From DASZUK01 sp963844575 (GTDB lineage Bacteria > Actinomycetota > Acidimicrobiia > Acidimicrobiales > RAAP-2), in the NCBI GenBank assembly GCA_963844575.1, contig CAWJOU010000005.1, positions 2,976,001 through 3,040,000 on the forward strand: 64,000 nt of DNA, in the 5' to 3' direction. The first letter of the stretch is position 1, and every line of letters starts with the position of its first letter. Made by a program: the position numbers and the translations under genes. Shown here one piece after another: positions 1-7,544 of this stretch. A model generated the notes under the pieces. That model did not search any database, was not told where the DNA came from, and saw nothing but the letters and a program-made list of their open reading frames with translations.

Positions 1-379
1 TGCCCACCGGCGACGCCAGGGTCTGCGGCGTGTTCCCCTGCCACAGGGCCAAGAGGCCGCCGATGACGATGGACGCGGCCAGGGTGGCGATGACGACGAT
101 CAGCACTGGCCGCTTCCGCAACGGCGCGTAGGCCACCCGCTCGAGCACCACGCCGCCCCCGAACATGAGAACGAGCGCCAACAAGTACCCCGGGATGATA
201 GGCAGGCCGATTGTCGAGATGGCCCACAGACCGAAGTACGACCCGAGGGTGACCAGCTCGCCATGGGCGAAGTTGACGATGCCGGTCGCCTTGTAGAGGA
301 CCAGGAAGCCGAGCGCGACGATCGCCATGATCGCCCCGATCGTTATCCCACTGGCGAAGAGAGCGATGAACTTGTCCAA
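1..379 (-). CDS. Branched-chain amino-acid ABC transporter permease, LivH type (3' part outside window)
   Basis: This is the N-terminal 126 codons of an inner-membrane permease that would carry amino acids or organic acids across the membrane with LivM/LivG/LivF partners. The protein is strongly hydrophobic, with at least three membrane segments. It has the family signature NFAHGE near residue 33, followed by a Gly-Ser-Tyr stretch. I chose the TTG at 379 because a GGGGAG ribosome site lies six bases upstream and no ATG precedes the first helix. The gene runs off the left edge. A matching periplasmic binding protein lies at 4328, so the transporter parts may be dispersed. Confidence 0.88.
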   Translation of the reverse strand, partial: MDKFIALFASGITIGAIMAIVALGFLVLYKATGIVNFAHGELVTLGSYFGLWAISTIGLPIIPGYLLALVLMFGGGVVLERVAYAPLRKRPVLIVVIATLAASIVIGGLLALWQGNTPQTLASPVG

Positions 380-391
380 CGGGATCTCCCC

Positions 392-865
392 TCAAGCCCC
401 GTGGCGGACGTAGGTCTGCAGGATCTGGTCCACCAGCGCTGTCATGACCGTACTCTCGGACCGTACCCGGTCCACCTCCCGGGCGTACCGGGGCTTCGTG
501 AAAGTGGTCCGGTCGGCGAACACCTCCAGCACCGTGCAACCCTCCGGCCCGACCACGAGCGGCCCGTACGCCGTGCCGGCCTTGACCAGGCGGATACTGC
601 CCGGCGACTCCGACCGGCGGGTGATCGTCACCTCTCCGGAGACGACGAGCGAGAAGTAGTCGCTCTCGTGGTGGTGCACGCCGATCGTCACGCCCGGTGC
701 GTACTCGATCAGAACGACCATCGGGCCGTGGTCGTCGTCGCCCAGCGGGTACGCGCTGAACCGGCCCTGGCCGCCAGGACCCTCGGTCCACGGGGGGTCC
801 TCCAGAGAGAAGTGCCACTGGCCCTTGGCCGGACGGAGCGCACTGTCGGCGGTCACGTCAGCCAT
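392..865 (-). CDS. Small cupin-domain protein
   Basis: A 157-residue single cupin with the metal-binding His cluster HHH at residues 64-66, followed by the Glu/Gly beta-barrel pattern (SGEV near 76-79). Proteins of this size are metal-dependent isomerases, oxygenases or sensors of small acids; the substrate is unknown. Its ATG overlaps the stop of the 43-codon ORF upstream (858-989), so the two are probably translated together. It sits just upstream of the LivH-type permease in the same direction. A second cupin lies at 13532 beside acyl-CoA genes. Confidence 0.8.
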   Translation of the reverse strand: MADVTADSALRPAKGQWHFSLEDPPWTEGPGGQGRFSAYPLGDDDHGPMVVLIEYAPGVTIGVHHHESDYFSLVVSGEVTITRRSESPGSIRLVKAGTAYGPLVVGPEGCTVLEVFADRTTFTKPRYAREVDRVRSESTVMTALVDQILQTYVRHGA

Positions 866-989
866 CGCCCCGGAAGCTCGGCGCGCCGTACCCTCGCAGT
901 TCGTCGATCACGCCGCCCGCCCCGTCCTCCCGCAGATCGACGCCGGAGACCGCCGCGTCGATGATCCGACTCAACGGCTTGCTGTTCAC
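858..989 (-). CDS. 43-residue small protein coupled to the cupin
   Basis: A GTG at 987-989 opens 43 codons whose TGA overlaps the cupin ATG by eight bases. An AAGGGG ribosome site lies about 11 bases upstream of the GTG. The peptide starts MNSKPLSRIIDAA, is rich in Asp, Gly and Arg, and has no membrane segment. I do not recognise the family. Coupling to the cupin, codon use typical of the region (GC-rich third positions) and the operator-like palindrome just upstream at 1009-1026 argue that it is a real gene and the first of this operon. Confidence 0.55.
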   Translation of the reverse strand: MNSKPLSRIIDAAVSGVDLREDGAGGVIDELRGYGAPSFRGDG

Positions 990-1008
990 TGGCCGCCCCA
1001 CCCCTTCC

Positions 1009-1026
1009 GAATCTAACGACTGATTC
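1009..1026 (-). promoter_or_regulatory. Operator-like inverted repeat upstream of the cupin operon
   Basis: GAATC and GATTC arms are separated by eight bases, 20 bases before the GTG of the 43-codon ORF. Read leftward, the core AATCAGTCG recurs in a perfect palindrome at 41802-41817, in front of an unrelated dehydratase/SDR pair. This suggests one TetR-like regulator for both places. Confidence 0.35.
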
Positions 1027-1131
1027 AATACCACGGGTCTCGGACTGTCAAGGGTCCTCGTCCCGACCGACAGTCGTCGGCGTCGCGACCGGGTGGGCCG
1101 ACGATCAGAGCGTCGACGGTCCCGGGTCGGG

Positions 1132-1950
1132 TCAGGACTCGAAGGCCCGGGGGTGGATGACCTGTCCGTCGCGGTACCAGGCTTGGTGGGCCGTGGCTCC
1201 GCCGTCGATGACGAACGTCTGCCCGGTGATCCAGCGGGCGTCGGGTCCGGCCAGAAAGGTGACGAGTGGCGCGACGTCGTCGACCGTGCCGTGTCGGGGC
1301 AGCAGCCAGTGTTCTTGGTAGGCCGCGAACTGCTCGTCGCTCACGTTGCCCCGGGCCAGGTCCGTAATGATGAGCCCGGTCGCCACCGTGTTGGCCCGGA
1401 TGTTGATCCGCCCGTGCGTGGTCGCCACCGACCGGGTCAGCGCGTGCAATCCGGCCTTGGCGACGTCGTAGGAGATGTGGTTGAGGTCGCCGTAGAACGC
1501 GGCGACCGACGAGATGTTGATGATCGACCCACCGCCCTGGCGGACCATGTGAGGGATCACCAGCCGGCACGTCGCGAACGGCGCCCGGAGATCGACCGCC
1601 TGGGTCCGGTCCCACGCCTCCCACGTGGTGCGCATGACGTCGCGGTCGTTGGCCAACACCGCCATCTCGTTGGCCATGGCGTTGTTGCAGAGCACGTCGA
1701 TCCGACCGAACCGCTCGACCACCTCGGCCACCGCCGCCGTCAGCGCCGCATCGTCGGCGATGTCCACCTGCCAGTTGAACGCCACGCCGCCATCGTCGGT
1801 GACGAGCGCCGCGGTGGCGTCGCCCAGGCGGCCGTCGATCTCGAGGATCGCTACCGTCGCCCCGGCGGCAGCCATCGATCGGGCGATCACCCGACCGATC
1901 CCCTGCCCGGCGCCGGTGACGATGGCCACCTGGCCGGCCAGCGCGGTCAT
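1132..1950 (-). CDS. SDR-family oxidoreductase
   Basis: A 272-residue classical short-chain dehydrogenase, of usual length, that would oxidise or reduce an alcohol/ketone with NAD(P). It has the nucleotide motif TGAGQGIG near residues 13-20, a CNNAMA version of NNAG near 90, and the catalytic Ser, Tyr and Lys in ISS...SYDVAK. Asp or Glu at the end of strand beta2 (LEIDG) points to NAD rather than NADP. It is divergent from the amidohydrolase at 2127, with a palindrome between them. The substrate is not predictable. Confidence 0.9.
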   Translation of the reverse strand: MTALAGQVAIVTGAGQGIGRVIARSMAAAGATVAILEIDGRLGDATAALVTDDGGVAFNWQVDIADDAALTAAVAEVVERFGRIDVLCNNAMANEMAVLANDRDVMRTTWEAWDRTQAVDLRAPFATCRLVIPHMVRQGGGSIINISSVAAFYGDLNHISYDVAKAGLHALTRSVATTHGRINIRANTVATGLIITDLARGNVSDEQFAAYQEHWLLPRHGTVDDVAPLVTFLAGPDARWITGQTFVIDGGATAHQAWYRDGQVIHPRAFES

Positions 1951-2019
1951 CGACCGCTCCCGACTCGATAACGGCCGTCACTTCCGACCCGATACCGACT
2001 GTGCCGCTCTCTCCCCATT

Positions 2020-2035
2020 CGTCACCTCCGTGACG
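2020..2035. promoter_or_regulatory. Inverted repeat between divergent SDR and amidohydrolase genes
   Basis: Perfect arms CGTCAC and GTGACG with four bases between, placed in the middle of the 176-base divergent spacer. The position fits a shared operator. I see no convincing -35/-10 pair for either gene. Confidence 0.35.
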
Positions 2036-2126
2036 TTCGTGGCCCGCGAGGGTGCCGGGGAATTCCGCCGAGCGCGGTGCTAGGTTCCGAACCAAGGGGC
2101 AACGCGCGAGCGGCGAGGTTAGCGCA

Positions 2127-3305
2127 ATGGGGAACGACGGCGGCGGGATTCGCATCATCGACACCGACACCCACGTGTCGGAACCGGAGGACCTGTGGAC
2201 CTCCCGGGTGTCGACCAGGCGGTGGGGCGACCTCGTCCCCCATGCCCGGTGGGATCCCGAGCTCGAAGAGCGCGTCTGGTGGTGGGCCGGCGAGCCGACC
2301 CAGATGGGCACCGGCTGGGCGGCCATGGCCGGTTGGAAGGGCTACCCACCCGACCACCCACCGTCGCTGGCCGAGGCCGACCCGGCGGCCTGGAACCCGG
2401 TGGACCGACTGGCCCGCATGGACGAGTACGGCATCTACGCCCATGTGCTCTACCCCAACATCGGCGGCTTCGGCTCCAACCGGTTCATCCGGTTGCCCGA
2501 TCCCGAGCTCCGCCTGGCGTGCGTCCAGGCCTACAACGACTTCCTGGCCGAATGGCTCGACGTCGACCGCCACCGGTTCATCCCGATCATGGCGCTGCCG
2601 TTCTGGGACCTCGACGCCAGTTTGCGCGAGCTCGACCGCTGCGCTGCCCTCGGCCACAAGGGCATCCTGGCCACCGGCGACCCGGATCGCTACGGGCAAC
2701 CACCGCTGGCCGACCATTACTGGGACCGGCTGTGGGCGGCCGCCCAGGACCACGAGCTGACGATCAACTTCCACGTCGGCAACTCCGACGACATCGACCT
2801 GAAGGGGGGGTGGGGCGGCGTCGGTCGCCAGACGACCAATGCCAAGACCGGCGTGACCTTCTTCTTGGCCAACGCCCGCCACATCCTCGAAGTCATCGCC
2901 ACCGGCATCTGTCACCGCTTCCCCCGGCTCAACTTCGTCTCCGTCGAGAGCGGCGTCGGCTGGATCCCGTTCGTCCTCGAGGCGCTCGACTGGCAGTGGG
3001 CCAACTTCAACTGCGTCAGCGAGCACCCCGAGATGGACCTGCTGCCGAGCGAGTACTTCCGGCGGCAGGTCTACGGGAGCTTCTGGTTCGAGAAGGCCAG
3101 CCTGCGAGCGGCCATCGACGTCCTCGGCCCCGACAATCTGCTGTACGAGACCGACTTCCCGCACCCGACGAGCATGTCGCCGGGGCCGGCCACCATCGCC
3201 GTGCGACCGGCCGAGTACGTCGCCGACGCGCTCGCCGGCCAGCCGGCCGACGTCGTCGAGAAGATCCTCTACGGCAACGCCGCCCGCATCTACCACCTGG
3301 ACTGA
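2127..3305 (+). CDS. Metal-dependent amidohydrolase-2 family protein (TIM barrel)
   Basis: A 392-residue member of the amidohydrolase-2/ACMSD-like group of hydrolases and decarboxylases. It shows the opening DxH-type metal motif (DTDTHVSEP near residue 12), NFHVG in the middle, SVESGVGWIPF (a hallmark of this subfamily) and the late ETDFPHP motif that holds the catalytic Asp. The ATG at 2127 has GAGG nine bases upstream; an upstream in-frame ATG would add 25 residues unlike the family. An SDR follows after 30 bases, so the two likely form an operon. Four more paralogues lie in this window (9172, 30405, 39111, 46346). Confidence 0.88.
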   Translation: MGNDGGGIRIIDTDTHVSEPEDLWTSRVSTRRWGDLVPHARWDPELEERVWWWAGEPTQMGTGWAAMAGWKGYPPDHPPSLAEADPAAWNPVDRLARMDEYGIYAHVLYPNIGGFGSNRFIRLPDPELRLACVQAYNDFLAEWLDVDRHRFIPIMALPFWDLDASLRELDRCAALGHKGILATGDPDRYGQPPLADHYWDRLWAAAQDHELTINFHVGNSDDIDLKGGWGGVGRQTTNAKTGVTFFLANARHILEVIATGICHRFPRLNFVSVESGVGWIPFVLEALDWQWANFNCVSEHPEMDLLPSEYFRRQVYGSFWFEKASLRAAIDVLGPDNLLYETDFPHPTSMSPGPATIAVRPAEYVADALAGQPADVVEKILYGNAARIYHLD

Positions 3306-3335
3306 CCCGCCCTACCATTTGGACCGAGGAGAGCG

Positions 3336-4175
3336 ATGACCGCAGCGGCCACAGATCGCCAGCCCGTCGCCGGCCGCTTGCGCGGCCGCGTGGCCATGGT
3401 CACCGGCAGCGCGTCCGGCATCGGGCGGGCCACCGCCCACCGCCTGGCCGCCGAGGGCGCGTCGGTAGCCGTGGTCGACCTCGACGGTCCCGGTGCCGAC
3501 AAGGTCGCAGCCGAGATCGAGGGCGCCGGTGGCCAGGCGGTGGGCGTCGCGGCCGACGTGCGCACAGAGGCGGCGGTGGCCGACGCGGTAACGGCGACGA
3601 CGACCCGCTTCGGCCGCCTCGACATCCTGCACAACAACGCCGCGATCTTGGCCCCCGAGCTGTTCAACCAGGACCTCGAGGTCGTCGAGCTGGAGGCCAC
3701 CGTCTGGGACACGACCCTGGAGATCAACCTCCGCGGCGTCATGTTCGGCTGCAAGCACGCCCTCCCGGTGATGCTGGGCCAGGGCAGCGGCGCCATCGTC
3801 AACACGTCGTCGGCGTCGGCGCTGGCCGCCGAGACCGTGCGGCCGGCGTACTCGGCCTCCAAGGCCGCCATCATCGCCCTCACCCGGTCGGTGGCGACGA
3901 TGTACGGCAAGCGCGGCATCCGGTGCAACAGCGTCGTCCCCGGCACCGTCGTGTCCGCCGAGAACCGGAGCCGGCTGTCCCCCCGGATGCTGGACATCTG
4001 GGAGAGCAACGCCCTGGTGCCCCAGCTCGGCGTGCCCGAGGACATCGCCGCCGTCGTGGCCTTCTTGGCCAGCGACGACGCCCGCTACGTCACCGGGCAG
4101 GCCATCGTCGTGGACGGCGGCACGTCGGCCCATCAGCCGACGTTCGCCCAGGATGTCTGGGCCGACCAGCCGTGA
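3336..4175 (+). CDS. SDR-family oxidoreductase
   Basis: A 279-residue classical SDR with TGSASGIG near residue 23, HNNAA in place of NNAG, and the catalytic set NTSS...AYSASK. Asp after beta2 (VVDLD) indicates NAD. The ATG has GAGGAG directly upstream. It follows the amidohydrolase by 30 bases and is probably co-transcribed, so product and substrate may be shared. The first 15 residues are an extra tail before the Rossmann fold. Confidence 0.9.
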   Translation: MTAAATDRQPVAGRLRGRVAMVTGSASGIGRATAHRLAAEGASVAVVDLDGPGADKVAAEIEGAGGQAVGVAADVRTEAAVADAVTATTTRFGRLDILHNNAAILAPELFNQDLEVVELEATVWDTTLEINLRGVMFGCKHALPVMLGQGSGAIVNTSSASALAAETVRPAYSASKAAIIALTRSVATMYGKRGIRCNSVVPGTVVSAENRSRLSPRMLDIWESNALVPQLGVPEDIAAVVAFLASDDARYVTGQAIVVDGGTSAHQPTFAQDVWADQP

Positions 4176-4229
4176 CCACGCCGCCCGCCCACCACCAGAT
4201 CGGGCTGTCGTCAAAAATCAAACAGCCGC

Positions 4230-4258
4230 TTGCTTTCGCAGAAGGCAAATGCTACAGT
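4230..4258 (+). promoter_or_regulatory. Putative sigma-70-type promoter for the binding protein
   Basis: A -35 TTGCTT at 4230-4235 and a -10 TACAGT at 4253-4258 are 17 bases apart, in a stretch of unusually low GC. The start codon follows 69 bases after the -10. The long leader leaves room for a further control element, but no riboswitch fold is evident. Confidence 0.5.
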
Positions 4259-4327
4259 TTTATTGAGATCCAGCGGTCCGCAAGCGGGTGGGGGCACATC
4301 GGCGGACGAACAATATAGGGGAGGGAC

Positions 4328-5557
4328 ATGCGCGTGCGTTCTGCACTCAAATTTTGCGTCTCGATCGGCGCAACTGCGGCCATGGTGGGTGGTCTGGTTA
4401 CGACGGTGGCCGTCGGATCGGCCGCTACCGCTGGTGCTTCGACATCCAGTTGTCATTTTTCTCGACCGCTGAAGATCGTCGGGATGTGGGACCTCAAGGG
4501 TGAGGACCCGGCAGCCGGCAACGACTTCCAGAACGGCCTCCAGTTGGCCTTGAAGAAGATCAATGGGTCCGGTGGGGTCTGCGGCCAGAAGGTCCAGTTC
4601 CAGCGAGTGCCCATGTCCGGCGTCACACCGGCCCAGGCGGCGGCGGCGTTCAAGCAGGTCCAGCAGGCCAACCCCGACATCGCCATCGGCGGGGGCGGCG
4701 ACACCCAGGCCATCGGCAAGCTCATCGCCACAGGCGGCTTTCCGGTCATCTCCCCTGACGTGAACTACAACGCCGACTACGGCGGCTCCGTCGGCAGCAA
4801 GTGGCTCTACCTGATCTCCAGCACACAGGCGTACGGCTGGAAGAACGCGACGAAGTTCCTCGTGCGGACATTGGGCAAGAAGAAGGTCGGCCTCATGGGC
4901 TACACCACCCAGTTCGGCTCCGTGGCCGTGAAAGCCGCCACACAGCAGCTCCAAGCGATGGGCCTGAAAGCGTGTGCCAAGGCGACAATCGCCACATACA
5001 CACCGACGACACTGACCCAGCAGGTGCTGGCCATGAAGACATGTAACGCCATCCTCGACGCCAGCTACCCGAACGTGAACGCGCTCGAGCTCCGTCAGGC
5101 CCTGCAGAACGGCATCACCGTGCCGACGATCATGGACGGCGGGCTCACGATCGCCGAGACCGAGAAGCTGGTCACCGGGGCGGCGATCAACAACGCGTAC
5201 GCCAAGGCCGACTGCAACACCCTGGCGACGACAAAGCCGATGACGAACTACCGCACCGCCTACGAGGCGGCCTACGGCGGCACAGTGCCGAACTACCTGT
5301 CGGCCATCACCTACGACGCCACGCTCATGGCCGCCGCAGCGGCTCAAAAAGCCGGGAAGCTGACAAAGACAGCCATCAACAAAGCCGTCAGTTCGATCGA
5401 CTTCCAGGGTGGGATCTGCCAGAAGAACTACCAGTCCGACGGCCGGCACACCCTGATCCACACCAACGACATCTTGAAGTTCAAGACCACAGGGACGTGG
5501 ACCAAGGTGACGACCTTCTCGATCCCGATGCAGGGCAAGCTCACGACATCGACATGA
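4328..5557 (+). CDS. Branched-chain amino-acid-type ABC transporter substrate-binding protein
   Basis: A 409-residue exported protein of the Peripla_BP_6 family (LivJ/LivK fold). Residues 1-38 form a long signal peptide, a basic N-terminus then a hydrophobic Ala/Val/Gly core ending ATAGAS. There is no lipobox Cys, so it is probably released or retained in another way. The mature part begins with the typical lobe-1 strand (LKIVGMWDL) and contains GGGGDTQAIGK. Cysteines just after cleavage and near residue 64 may pair. An AGGGGAGGG ribosome site precedes the ATG. The family includes binders of aromatic and cyclic acids, so the ligand need not be an amino acid. Confidence 0.9.
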   Translation: MRVRSALKFCVSIGATAAMVGGLVTTVAVGSAATAGASTSSCHFSRPLKIVGMWDLKGEDPAAGNDFQNGLQLALKKINGSGGVCGQKVQFQRVPMSGVTPAQAAAAFKQVQQANPDIAIGGGGDTQAIGKLIATGGFPVISPDVNYNADYGGSVGSKWLYLISSTQAYGWKNATKFLVRTLGKKKVGLMGYTTQFGSVAVKAATQQLQAMGLKACAKATIATYTPTTLTQQVLAMKTCNAILDASYPNVNALELRQALQNGITVPTIMDGGLTIAETEKLVTGAAINNAYAKADCNTLATTKPMTNYRTAYEAAYGGTVPNYLSAITYDATLMAAAAAQKAGKLTKTAINKAVSSIDFQGGICQKNYQSDGRHTLIHTNDILKFKTTGTWTKVTTFSIPMQGKLTTST

Positions 5558-5573
5558 GGTCCGAGTAGCCGTC

Positions 5574-5588
5574 GCTCCCTTCGGGAGC
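5574..5588 (+). terminator. UUCG-tetraloop hairpin after the binding-protein gene
   Basis: GCTCCC and GGGAGC arms around TTC form a stem capped by the very stable C(UUCG)G tetraloop, 17 bases after the stop codon. There is no U-tract, as is common in high-GC actinobacteria. Confidence 0.6.
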
Positions 5589-5599
5589 CGACCGTGAGC

Positions 5600-5640
5600 C
5601 CGGCGCCGTCATGATCGCTCAGCGATCATGACGGCGCCGG
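5600..5640. repeat. Perfect 20-bp palindromic hairpin
   Basis: Arms at 5600-5619 and 5621-5640 match perfectly around a single base and can fold into a long stem with a minimal loop. It comes straight after the UUCG hairpin and before the DinB-like gene. It could be a second terminator, or a blocking element between the two genes. Confidence 0.7.
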
Positions 5641-5667
5641 TCACGCGTCTGGGGTGGTCCGGCGCCG

Positions 5668-6291
5668 ATGGCCGAGCCCGTCGTCCACGACATCACCGAA
5701 GGCATCGAGTGGCGGCTTTCGCCCGGGTGTCGCCGGCGGTATACCGGAAGCGTGCCGAACCCGTCTGTACAGAGCCTGACCCACAACTTCCATGAGGCGT
5801 TACGCCTCATGGAGGCGGCTCTGACCGACTGTCCCGAAGACCTCTGGCAGACCGACTTGTGGCCGGACGAGGCGCCCACTCGTCCTGGGCCGCACGGAGG
5901 GCTGCACGGGTCGGCTCCCTGGTTCCTCGGCTACCACGCACTCTCCTGCCTCGACTACGACCTGACCGGCGAGCTCGAGCCGTGGGGACCGCCGGAGCCG
6001 TTCGACGACAACACGTACGCCTATCCCAACCGGGTGTTCACCAAACCAGAGCTTCTCGGGTACGTCGATTGGTGCCGCGGCCGCGTCCGCCACACCCTTG
6101 ACGCGCTAACTGAGGAGATGAGCGCTCGGCCGCTTCCCAGCGCCCATCGAAAGCACGGAATGCTGTTCGGAGTGCTTGTCGGCAGCCTGCCCTTGCACGT
6201 CGTCGAGCACGCCTCGCAGGTACGTCAGTTCCTCACCGCCGCCGGCGTCAGGGTGCAGCCCATGCCCGGCGACCACGGGTACACGGGCTGA
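5668..6291 (+). CDS. DinB-like four-helix protein
   Basis: A 207-residue protein with the layout of the DinB/YfiT superfamily, thiol-dependent or metal-binding four-helix bundles. A first helix has FHEAL, a second the characteristic YHALSCLDY near residue 92, and a late helix LHVVEHASQVRQFL. The three His residues match the metal triad positions. An in-frame GTG at 5752 would start right at the domain and could be the true start; the ATG at 5668 has a GGGGTGG site. It stands alone between two hairpins and a convergent SDR. The exact role is unknown. Confidence 0.65.
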   Translation: MAEPVVHDITEGIEWRLSPGCRRRYTGSVPNPSVQSLTHNFHEALRLMEAALTDCPEDLWQTDLWPDEAPTRPGPHGGLHGSAPWFLGYHALSCLDYDLTGELEPWGPPEPFDDNTYAYPNRVFTKPELLGYVDWCRGRVRHTLDALTEEMSARPLPSAHRKHGMLFGVLVGSLPLHVVEHASQVRQFLTAAGVRVQPMPGDHGYTG

Positions 6292-6429
6292 TCCGCCCGC
6301 AGAACGTCGGCGCACTCGATTGCGGCCAGGCCTGGGGTGACGGACGACGCCCAGGTGCAGTTGATGATGGTCGGGCACGCCGTCCGGATCTCAGCCAGCC
6401 GGGCGGCTACTGAGCCGACCCGGTCCGCG

Positions 6430-7332
6430 TCATGTCCACAGGACCGGGTCGGCCACCGGCATCGTCGGCGTCGTGTCGACGTCGGCGAGCACCTGAGCGG
6501 CCGTGGCCAGCTCGTCCACCGTCCACCGGCCGTCCTTGGTGATCGACTCGGCCAGCGTGTACGGCTGGACGAGCTGCACCCGGCCGCCGTGGACGTAGAA
6601 GATCTTGCCGGCGATCGGGCATTGCTCGGTGGCGAGGTAGCCGACGAACGGCGCGATGTTGCCCGGTTCGAGCGGGTCGAACCGCGGCGTGCCCTCTACT
6701 TCCGCCTCGGCCGACAGCCGGGTGCGGGCGTAGGGGGCGATGGCGTTGCACCGCACGCCGTAGCCGCCGAGCTCGATCTGCGTGATGACCGTCAGCGCGG
6801 CGATGCCCGCCTTGGCCGACCCGTAGTTCGTCTGCCCGAAGTTCCCGAACAGCCCGGACACCGACGTCGTGTTGACGATCGACGCGGCCACCGGCTCCCC
6901 CGCCTTGGCCTGCCGGCGCCAGTACGCACCGGCCGCCCGGGTCGTGGCGGCGTGACCGCGCAGGTGCACGGCTTGGACGAGCTCCCACTCGGCCGGCTCG
7001 ACGTTGACGATCGACCGGTCGCGAAGGATGCCGGCGTTGTTGACGAGCACGTCCAGCCGGCCGAACTCCCCCACCGCCTGCTCGACCATCGCGCTGGCGG
7101 CGTCCCAGTCGGAGACGTCGGCCCCGTTGGCCACGGCTCGCCCACCGGCAGCCCGGATCTCTTCCACCACCTCTTCGGCCGGACCCACGTCACGGCCGGT
7201 GCCGTCGGTGGCGCCGCCCAGGTCGTTCACCACTACCGCCGCCCCTTCGGCGGCCAGCAGCAACGCCTCCTCCCGGCCGACGCCCCGGCCGGCCCCAGTG
7301 ACGATCGCTACCCGTCCGTCAAGTGCACCCAT
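6430..7332 (-). CDS. SDR-family oxidoreductase resembling the hydroxyacyl-CoA dehydrogenase part of MFE-2
   Basis: A 300-residue SDR with TGAGRGVG near residue 12, the long beta2 segment VVNDLGG that is typical of peroxisomal multifunctional-enzyme-type 3-hydroxyacyl-CoA dehydrogenases, NNAG, and the catalytic Ser/Tyr/Lys in the GQTNYGSAK context. The C-terminal 60 residues extend beyond the usual FabG length, as in that group. A 3-hydroxyacyl-CoA substrate is therefore likely. It is divergent from another SDR at 7545 across a palindrome-rich, AT-rich spacer. Confidence 0.85.
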   Translation of the reverse strand: MGALDGRVAIVTGAGRGVGREEALLLAAEGAAVVVNDLGGATDGTGRDVGPAEEVVEEIRAAGGRAVANGADVSDWDAASAMVEQAVGEFGRLDVLVNNAGILRDRSIVNVEPAEWELVQAVHLRGHAATTRAAGAYWRRQAKAGEPVAASIVNTTSVSGLFGNFGQTNYGSAKAGIAALTVITQIELGGYGVRCNAIAPYARTRLSAEAEVEGTPRFDPLEPGNIAPFVGYLATEQCPIAGKIFYVHGGRVQLVQPYTLAESITKDGRWTVDELATAAQVLADVDTTPTMPVADPVLWT

Positions 7333-7420
7333 ATTCCTCCGTCCCTCCCTGTTCTCGCGCTTTATCCAAGAAATCGACCTTGGACTGCTCGGCTATTCGC
7401 TACTTATTCTCGTCTCTAAT

Positions 7421-7485
7421 AGAAATATATTTCTCAATGTCGTCGACATGTCTTATGCTAGACTTTTTATAAGACATATTGAGAA
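7421..7485. promoter_or_regulatory. AT-rich control region with nested palindromes
   Basis: A perfect 14-bp palindrome AGAAATATATTTCT sits at 7421-7434. It overlaps a large interrupted inverted repeat. TTCTCAAT (7431-7438) and ATGTCTTAT (7448-7456) on the left face ATAAGACAT (7469-7477) and ATTGAGAA (7478-7485) on the right. The left half is split by nine extra bases, GTCGTCGAC. The region lies between two divergent SDR genes in otherwise GC-rich DNA, so it is a strong candidate operator for a dimeric repressor. Confidence 0.6.
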
Positions 7486-7544
7486 TTGTGGTTGATACGG
7501 CGGAGGCGTCGGGGGGTGATCGGCCGGCGACGGAGGAGGCACGG

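Noticed and set aside
263..964. Long rightward frame opposite the cupin, Arg/Pro/Asp-rich
   Set aside because: It mirrors the cupin gene and its upstream ORF, has low-complexity composition and no family motif; typical antisense frame in GC-rich DNA.
2195..4318. A 707-codon rightward frame across the amidohydrolase and SDR genes
   Set aside because: It is out of frame with two well-supported genes, is extremely Arg/Pro/Gly-rich and has no recognisable domain.
6292..6429. Leftward stretch that reads like protein (ACPTIINCTWASS...)
   Set aside because: About 45 codons without a start codon or ribosome site, running into the DinB-like gene on the other strand; could be a decayed fragment, but support is too weak.
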